From Lumbricus terrestris (lineage: Eukaryota; Annelida; Clitellata; Crassiclitellata; Lumbricidae): a stretch of DNA of 64,000 nt. Where the stretch lies: positions 63,649,470 through 63,713,469 of the forward strand of contig OX457038.1 in the NCBI GenBank assembly GCA_949752735.1, written 5' to 3'. Positions 59,134-64,000 of this stretch are shown here, in pieces; position 1 is the first letter of the stretch, and each line of letters opens with the position of its first letter. A model generated the notes under the pieces. That model did not search any database. It was not told where the DNA came from and saw only the letters and a list, made by a program, of their open reading frames with translations. Position numbers and translations under genes: made by a program.

Positions 59134-59404
59134 AGTCTGTAGATTCGTCAGAGTTCGCCGCCGCCGCCGCCGCCGCCGTCTTTTCTTTGGTTTCGAATTT
59201 TGCAACTATGCTGAGTTTGTCAATGTTCAAGTAACGATTCAAACTGTTGGTATACAGTTTGGCCTTATCATCGTCTGCAATATTCCTATGCAGAATATCG
59301 TACATCTGTGTGTCCAATTTCGATAGTGTTTTATCTAGCATAGTCTCCTTCCATTTCTCTATCTGCCTAGGTTCCACCAGAACCATTTTCTTCGTATGCT
59401 CCAT
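58709..59404 (-). CDS. conserved Polinton protein of unknown function, Ser/Ala-rich
   Basis: 231 residues. The N-terminal 75 residues are helical and charged (MVLVEPRQIEKWKE, DKTLSKLDTQMYDIL). Then follow an Ala run (encoded by CCGCCG on the plus strand near 59160) and a Ser run (CTGCTG near 59105), i.e. two trinucleotide-repeat tracts that may vary between copies. The C-terminal part (KKWKTQAARLLSHMKNNPDV, GELILKDATIPKTHMVDLVN, TGWRLLADALKDSNIPRELI) looks globular and is typical of an uncharacterised protein found next to the integrase in Polinton-like elements of invertebrates. Function not known; a DNA-binding or virion core role is possible. It directly abuts the small basic gene (1-bp gap) and overlaps the integrase start. 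Confidence 0.6.
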
Positions 59405-59405
59405 A

Positions 59406-59735
59406 TTATATTTTATTACTCAGCAATGTACCCAGAAAAGAAAGTACAGGAGTTAACAATGCTCCTATGAATCCGCCCGTCTGCACTATACGCTTCTTGA
59501 TTTTTACACGCGTCTTCTTGGATGCAAGCTTTCTCAACTTGTGTTTGAAGCGACCGAGTCTTTTCTTCTGAGCGTCTTTCAAAGGTACAGTTCCTTTTAA
59601 AATGTTGAGTGCACACTCGCAAAGGTAGCAAAGCAGAGAAGAGTTGCAGTCTTTTAAAATTCGTTTCCTTACTTTAGGCGAAGATTCTTTAAGCAGTCTG
59701 AGTTTCTCAAACTTCTCCTCAATGGGTTCGGACAT
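59406..59735 (-). CDS. small basic protein with hydrophobic C-terminus
   Basis: 109 residues if started at the Met of MSEPIEEKFEKL, preferred because it lies just after the ATPase stop and 33 bp downstream of TATAAACG (minus, 59768-59775). Two upstream Met codons (59780 and 59837) would overlap the ATPase gene. The product has a Cys pair (CYLCECALNILKG), a strongly basic middle (about residues 55-82) and a hydrophobic end (89-105, FIGALLTPVLSFLGTLL) after Gln-Thr-Gly-Gly, which resembles an adenain-type cleavage site (XGG|X). This is a recurrent small Polinton/adintovirus protein, perhaps a DNA-condensing or membrane-active virion core protein. Function inferred. Confidence 0.6.
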   Translation of the reverse strand: MSEPIEEKFEKLRLLKESSPKVRKRILKDCNSSLLCYLCECALNILKGTVPLKDAQKKRLGRFKHKLRKLASKKTRVKIKKRIVQTGGFIGALLTPVLSFLGTLLSNKI

Positions 59736-59776
59736 TTTGGTTGAATGAGAGATGCTGCTCGAGTAGGCGTTTATAT

Positions 59777-60391
59777 TCATTTCCTTAAATTGACATGATG
59801 CATCTCGCCTGGGAAAATGTTTGTTCTTATGCGGCAACGTTCATCAGTTTCCGGTCTCAGATCGATCAAAAGATATCCGAAAGGTGCCATAGTGGCATCT
59901 TGGAAGGCTTCTATTATGAAATTTGCCTTGCCTGGAAACATCTGACGGGCGAGTATTGCAACCTGCGTGCTGTCTCTAACATTTTTGAAGAGTACAAAGT
60001 AATATGCATTCAAACTGATTGTTCTTGTGTGCTTTCCACTATAGAAAAGATTCTGCGTCAGGTAGAGTATAGAAACGTTCATATGATGGCTAATCTTTGT
60101 AAATAATTTGGTAACCCTCTCGTCAGTTTCACTCATAAGATCGTCTAAAATGAGCGGAGTCTTTTGCTTGCCATCGAAAATAGCCAAGTCGGGCAATCCT
60201 TCGTGAAATTGGACGTGGGTGTATTTATCAAAGATTTCTTGGTATATGCCAAAACACCAGATAAGTTTTTCTATTGCAGGTTTGACCATATAGTCTAAAT
60301 GATCTATAAATCGTAACGTGAAGTTGGTTTTTCCTGATCCACTAGGCCCGCTGATTATTGCAGAGAATGGATGCCTCCAAGTTGGGTCCAT
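59777..60391 (-). CDS. FtsK/HerA-type genome packaging ATPase
   Basis: 204 residues from the Met of MDPTWRHPFS. An in-frame Met further upstream (60514) would run through the RING gene and is not favoured; TATAAAAAG (minus, 60426-60434) sits 35 bp before the chosen start. Walker A GPSGSGKT is at residues 15-22 and Walker B LILDDL at 80-85, followed by a sensor-like YLTQNLF. Related ATPases of Polintons, adenoviruses' relatives and virophages pump DNA into preformed capsids. The C-terminus (RCRIRTNIFPGEM) is complete. No damage is visible. It is the clearest sign that this element makes, or made, particles. Confidence 0.92.
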   Translation of the reverse strand: MDPTWRHPFSAIISGPSGSGKTNFTLRFIDHLDYMVKPAIEKLIWCFGIYQEIFDKYTHVQFHEGLPDLAIFDGKQKTPLILDDLMSETDERVTKLFTKISHHMNVSILYLTQNLFYSGKHTRTISLNAYYFVLFKNVRDSTQVAILARQMFPGKANFIIEAFQDATMAPFGYLLIDLRPETDERCRIRTNIFPGEMHHVNLRK

Positions 60392-60425
60392 TTTAAAAAG
60401 TAAATATCTTTTGAAGCATACAGCT

Positions 60426-60434
60426 CTTTTTATA
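60426..60434 (-). promoter_or_regulatory. TATA-like box before ATPase gene
   Basis: TATAAAAAG on the minus strand, 35 bp before the chosen ATPase start. Supports the 204-residue form. Confidence 0.5.
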
Positions 60435-60753
60435 CGAGGTATATTCTTACAGTTCCAAGGATACGCTCGTCGCATGAGGGACAGTGTGTTGCAATGTCCG
60501 CACAAGGATGGCACATATTCACATGCCTACACGGAAGAGATAATGACTGCACTTGCTTTTCTTTACAGAGTATACAAGTAACTGATTTCTTCAGCTTTTC
60601 ATTCTCCGCTTTAAGTTTCATAGTGCTATACTTTACAACGTTTTCGTCTTCGCTGTGAATGCTCACCTCGTCGTCTTCACCTTGACACATTATACATTCA
60701 CATTTGTAGTTTCCACAGACATCCATTTCGCATTTACTAATTTTAGGACACAT
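60430..60753 (-). CDS. RING-finger protein, probable E3 ubiquitin ligase
   Basis: 107 residues. A C3HC4 RING is visible at Cys60, Cys63, Cys75, His77, Cys81, Cys84, Cys91 and Cys94, of the compact C-terminal type found in IAP and MDM2 proteins. The N-terminus has six further Cys (C2, C8, C13, C18, C20, C23), possibly another small zinc site, then an acidic linker and a short Lys/Glu helix (KLKAENEKLKKS). No BIR domain. This is the first gene after the right TIR, with TATAAGAG (minus, 60820-60827) about 70 bp upstream. RING proteins are not part of the Polinton core set; large DNA viruses use them against apoptosis or restriction factors, so a host-interaction role is plausible but unproven. 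Confidence 0.8.
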   Translation of the reverse strand: MCPKISKCEMDVCGNYKCECIMCQGEDDEVSIHSEDENVVKYSTMKLKAENEKLKKSVTCILCKEKQVQSLSLPCRHVNMCHPCADIATHCPSCDERILGTVRIYLV

Positions 60754-60819
60754 ATCAATAGCCGTTGCTGCTCTTTAGAAGGTTTCAATATGAAATGCCT
60801 GTTAATGAAAAAAGAGGTG

Positions 60820-60827
60820 CTCTTATA
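60820..60827 (-). promoter_or_regulatory. TATA-like box before RING gene
   Basis: TATAAGAG on the minus strand, about 70 bp before the RING ATG and just inside the right TIR. Confidence 0.45.
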
Positions 60828-60916
60828 GCGCCCGCCTTATGGTGCATACAATGATATACTAGTCTATGTTCTATATATAAAAAATATTCTGAACAAAGAA
60901 TGATGACTAAGCATGT

Positions 60917-61239
60917 ATAGCAGCTGCTACAGCAGCTGCAGCATCTGCCGCATCAGCAGAAATTCCGCTGGCGCAGCCAGCTGGGGGTGGGGGTGGGGGT
61001 GGGGACTGCCTCCTCAGCCTCCAGTGCTCAGTCAAGTGTGTCGATTTATAAACCACTGGTCTAAGAAATCCAGGCATTAAAAGGGGTGTCGATTACCACA
61101 TCTGTTGCTGATGTCATGCCTCTATTGTTGGTCTTACTTCTCGCCCATTGTTGGTTTTACTTCATAATCTATTGATGGTTTTAGTTTTCGCGCCAAAAAT
61201 TCTTTTGTCTTGGTTTATCTGATCCAGTTGTCCCCTACT
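60917..61239. repeat. right terminal inverted repeat of Polinton-like element
   Basis: 323 bp, inverted match of 51942-52272. Contains CAGCTGCTACAGCAGCTGC at the inner edge, a (GGGGGT)n tract and TTTATAAAT (61044-61052) facing the gene block. Confidence 0.92.
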
Positions 61240-61245
61240 TACACA

Positions 61246-61482
61246 TGTTAGGTTCTATATTTTGTTTCTCTACTTCTATTTACATTTTATGCCAGTTAGC
61301 TGCGCAAAATAAAAGACTAATTGCCATTAATTAATAAATAATTAAATCATTTTATTTGCTGTTAATTACTACGTGTTAATTGTCTGTATGTATATTGACA
61401 CTTCAGGCCAGTAAACCGCAAAAGTTTTGGGTTATTTGCGCAACAGATTCACATCTCGTTACAAATCTATTTATTTAATAGC

Positions 61483-61484
<2 letters not shown>
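61246..61484. other. flank of Polinton-like element
   Basis: AT-rich; no gene. Confidence 0.4.
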
Positions 61485-61524
<40 letters not shown>

Positions 61525-61540
61525 TATTATTATTATTATT
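61485..61540. repeat. (AAT)n(ATT)n microsatellite
   Basis: AAT units turning into ATT units, forming a short palindrome. Confidence 0.9.
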
Positions 61541-61624
61541 ACTATAATCGTATATATCAGATATATACAAACTTAGATTTTGTATGCGATTCTATACGTA
61601 AATAGCCCACAACTTTTTGTTATG

Positions 61625-61850
61625 TACGGTTCCCGGACAATTCGTCGCCGGACAATTAGGAGAGGACAATTCGTATCCGGACAATTCGGAGCGGACAATT
61701 CGGCGCGGACAATTCGGAGACAGACAATTCGGAGAAAATTTTGATGAGGACAATTTGGACCAAGACAATTTGGAGCGGACAATTCGGAGCGGACAATTCG
61801 GAACCGGACAATTTGGACCGGACAATTCGGACCGATCAATTCGGAGAGTG
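61625..61850. repeat. 14-15-bp minisatellite (CGGACAATTCGGAG)
   Basis: About 15 units of CGGACAATTCGGAG and variants. The unit resembles in length and core (GACAAYT) the tandem 15-mers that form the ends of the MULE-like elements. No inverted partner array is seen. Confidence 0.85.
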
Positions 61851-62067
61851 CTGTAACGAATGTTACATTTTACGATTTAATTGCGATTTTATATTAATAT
61901 TAATGGCGATTATACCGGTTAAAATACACGGGGAAGGCCTACAACGCTAAATTTATTAATATATGTTTTCGCCGTGAAACGCACTCAAGGACCTGTTGAC
62001 ATTAAACACGCAGTAATATTTAATAACACGCAGAGATACGCAACGATACGCAGCAGGACATTTAGAC

Positions 62068-62564
62068 GGTTCCACGACAACTGGTCTACCGACAACTCGT
62101 CTACCGACAACTCGTCTCCGGACAATTGGTCTAACGACAACTGGTCTACAGACGAATAGTATTGATGAAATAGAGGCTGGATTTATGAAAATGGTTTCTT
62201 AGCTTAAATGGAAGCTGGATCGATGATTTTATTCATGTATTTCGACATGCATCCAGCTTCTACTTCAGATCTAAAAATACCTTCATCCAGCTTCTATTTC
62301 TCACCCGTTATTTTCGTCAATCCAGCTTCTATTTCAGATATAAAACAATACCCTTATCTAGCTTCCATTACTTAAGCGTTTTTCATCAATCCAGCTTCTA
62401 TTTCAGATCGAGAAATACTTTCATCCAGCTTTTATTTCTCGTGCGTTATTTTCGTCAATCCAGCTTCTATTTCACCTGTAAAAGAGCCATCATCCAGATT
62501 TCATTTCTCTTACGTTTTTTCATCAATCCAACCTCCATTTCACCTGTAAACACTTTCATCCAGC
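62068..62564. mobile_element. MULE-like foldback element, copy 3, truncated
   Basis: Left end and interior match copies 1 and 2 closely. The right end is cut at 62564, where CAGTGGCGTCTACC, a hAT-type end, begins. Confidence 0.85.
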
Positions 62565-63529
62565 CAGTGGCGTCTACCAATGGGGGGGTTGGGAGAACGT
62601 TCTCCCACGGTTTCTGAAAGTGGGGGGTTTGACGTTTTTCGGGTGTAAATTGGGGGGGTTGGTGCATTTCTATTAAATAAAGGCCTGGAATACGAAAATT
62701 ATTATTTGTGCATCATTTATGTATCGAAAAACATTATTACCTTGAACTAACGAACCCACGGTTCGCTTGAAATCACTTATATATTGGTAGGGAGCAGGAC
62801 AACTCATAGACACTAGTGTCAGTCAGGTCCCTGGCATACAAGGGTGGAACACACCCATTCGGGATTGACCTCTTATCGCTAATCACGTTTACTGACGGAG
62901 CCAAGCCGAAGCCCCACCCTTGGCAGGTGATGAAGGCAACAAAATTAATGATTGCGACGGTCGCGCAGCAAGAATCAAACGACCCGTTTGACACTTGCTG
63001 TGCACGTGTAGCCTACCCCAGTCTTCGGACAGTGGTCCCTTCTGTAAAAGTAGCCTAAGCCTAATGAAGCTAATAACAGATGTTTCGCATTAGATTCCCA
63101 GCCAGCATATCGCTGAAATGGATAAGAGCAGCTCTGATGTAAAGCAGAGTCTTTCCATGCTATAGAGATGCAGCCGTAAAGTGCAGGAAGATAGATGGTA
63201 GTCATTATACATGTAGGTCTACCATAGACAACCGAATTTTACTGTCTGTGTTATAAGTTTTTCTTATTTCACGAAGAGTTGCATCGACATCAGCAGGAGT
63301 TGTCACTTGTCAACAGCTAAAGGTCTGCCTACACAGAGAGTTTCTGTGGAGAATTCGAATTATTAGCTTTCAGCTTCTAAGCGCATGGACGGAGATTTGA
63401 AGGGGTGGCGGAGATGCCTATATCGCCCCAATGTTTCAGAAATATTTCGTAAATATCATTATAGTTTTATTCATTGAGCTTATTTATCTATAATGAAAAT
63501 TCGTCTAAGATGGCAACTTAAAAGCCGCC
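62565..63529. other. possible hAT end, otherwise nothing recognised
   Basis: CAGTGGCGTCTACCAATGGGG at 62565 resembles the hAT ends at 38209 and 36545, but no inverted right end with a matching duplication was found. No gene in the rest. Confidence 0.45.
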
Positions 63530-64000
63530 ATCACAGTCTGCAAATTTTAAAAAAATTATAAGCATTGGGAGCGACATTTATTGAAGTCTTGAACCACATA
63601 TCTGAGCCCTGAGATCATGACAGCTTAAAATGCTACGTACGGCAGCAATGTGCAAATCCAAAAATTGCATGTAATTGGGAGGCGATCGACACTCTAAGGT
63701 CTCAGCCCATGGCTAGGCTAGTAGCAGCATGGAAAAAGAGTACCGGTAATTTTATTAAGACGACACCTTAAAATGCTGCCATTGCATTGTGGAAATTCAA
63801 AATGTTTCTAATGGGTCACTGAAAAAGTACAGCCATTTTGTTAAGACGGCACCATAAAATGCTGCCATTGCAATGTGCAAATTCAAAAAGTTTCTAATGG
63901 GTCACAGAAAAGTACAGCTATTTTGTTAAGATGACCCCTTAAAATGCTGCCATTGCAATGTGGAAATTCAAAAAGTTTCTAATGGGTCACTGAAAAAGTA
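63530..64000. repeat. tandem ~83-bp repeats running off the window
   Basis: Units with CATTGCAATGTGGAAATTC, TTTCTAATGGGTCAC and TTTTGTTAAGAYGRC, at least three in 63740-64000 plus diverged ones from 63530. Reverse complement of the array at 42770-42995. Confidence 0.85.

Larger units (their letters stand above)
51942..61239 (-). mobile_element. complete Polinton-like element without DNA polymerase
   Basis: 9,298 bp bounded by the exact 6-bp duplication TACACA (51936-51941 and 61240-61245) and inverted ends that start AGTAGGGGACAACTGG. A 6-bp duplication and AG/CT termini are known traits of Polintons. Ten minus-strand genes fill 53.75-60.75 kb with overlaps or gaps of a few bases: RING, ATPase, small basic protein, Ser/Ala-rich protein, integrase, two penton-like proteins, VI-like protein, major capsid protein and protease. 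PolB, standard in animal Polintons (usually 15-20 kb), is absent. Only the protease shows damage, one likely frameshift. Confidence 0.92.

Noticed and set aside
59777..60514. Longer 245-residue ATPase starting at 60514
   Set aside because: The extra N-terminus is the RING gene read in another frame; the TATA box and family length favour the start at 60391.
62565..63529. Complete hAT element starting at 62565
   Set aside because: No matching right end or 8-bp duplication was found.

Overview
The window looks like repeat-rich nuclear DNA of a marine invertebrate. AT-rich intergenic sequence, long microsatellites, many LINE tails and dozens of small DNA transposons dominate, and spliced host exons are rare. 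The palindrome TAGGCCTA occurs at least 27 times, where about one is expected by chance. An echinoderm or other invertebrate deuterostome would fit, but the species cannot be fixed from the sequence alone.

The main feature is a complete 9,298-bp Polinton/Maverick-type (adintovirus-like) element at 51942-61239. It has a 6-bp target-site duplication (TACACA), terminal inverted repeats of about 325-331 bp starting AGT and ending ACT, and ten tightly packed genes, all on the minus strand. In order of transcription these are a RING-finger protein, the packaging ATPase, a small basic/hydrophobic protein, an unknown Ser/Ala-rich protein, a chromodomain integrase, two paralogous penton-like proteins, an adenovirus-VI-like protein, the major capsid protein and an adenain-like protease. 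There is no DNA polymerase B gene. Its place is taken by about 1.5 kb of non-coding tandem repeats. The element therefore looks like a compact Polinton carrying capsid and integration genes that would need a polymerase from elsewhere. A separate, badly broken N-terminal fragment of Polinton PolB lies at 389-3276.

Host coding sequence is visible in two plus-strand exons, 16465-16794 (CARD domain) and 26095-26403 (coiled coil). Both are phase 1 to phase 1 and a multiple of three long, so they fit one CARD plus coiled-coil gene with a 9.3-kb intron full of transposons.

The rest is mostly mobile DNA, often nested, with target duplications that can be read directly. Families seen: MULE-like foldback elements with 9-bp duplications and tandem 15-mer termini (1.2, 3.4 and 62.1 kb); many hAT-type elements with 8-bp duplications (23.1, 31.3, 33.4, 37.0, 38.1, 38.2 and 49.1 kb, and the 20.7-kb element); a piggyBac-like element with TTAA (32.5 kb); mariner-like elements (24.5 and 27.4 kb); two solo LTRs (47.1 and 49.8 kb); LINE 3' ends at many places; and tRNA-derived SINE heads. 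Of the TE-derived genes, only those of the Polinton are long and intact.
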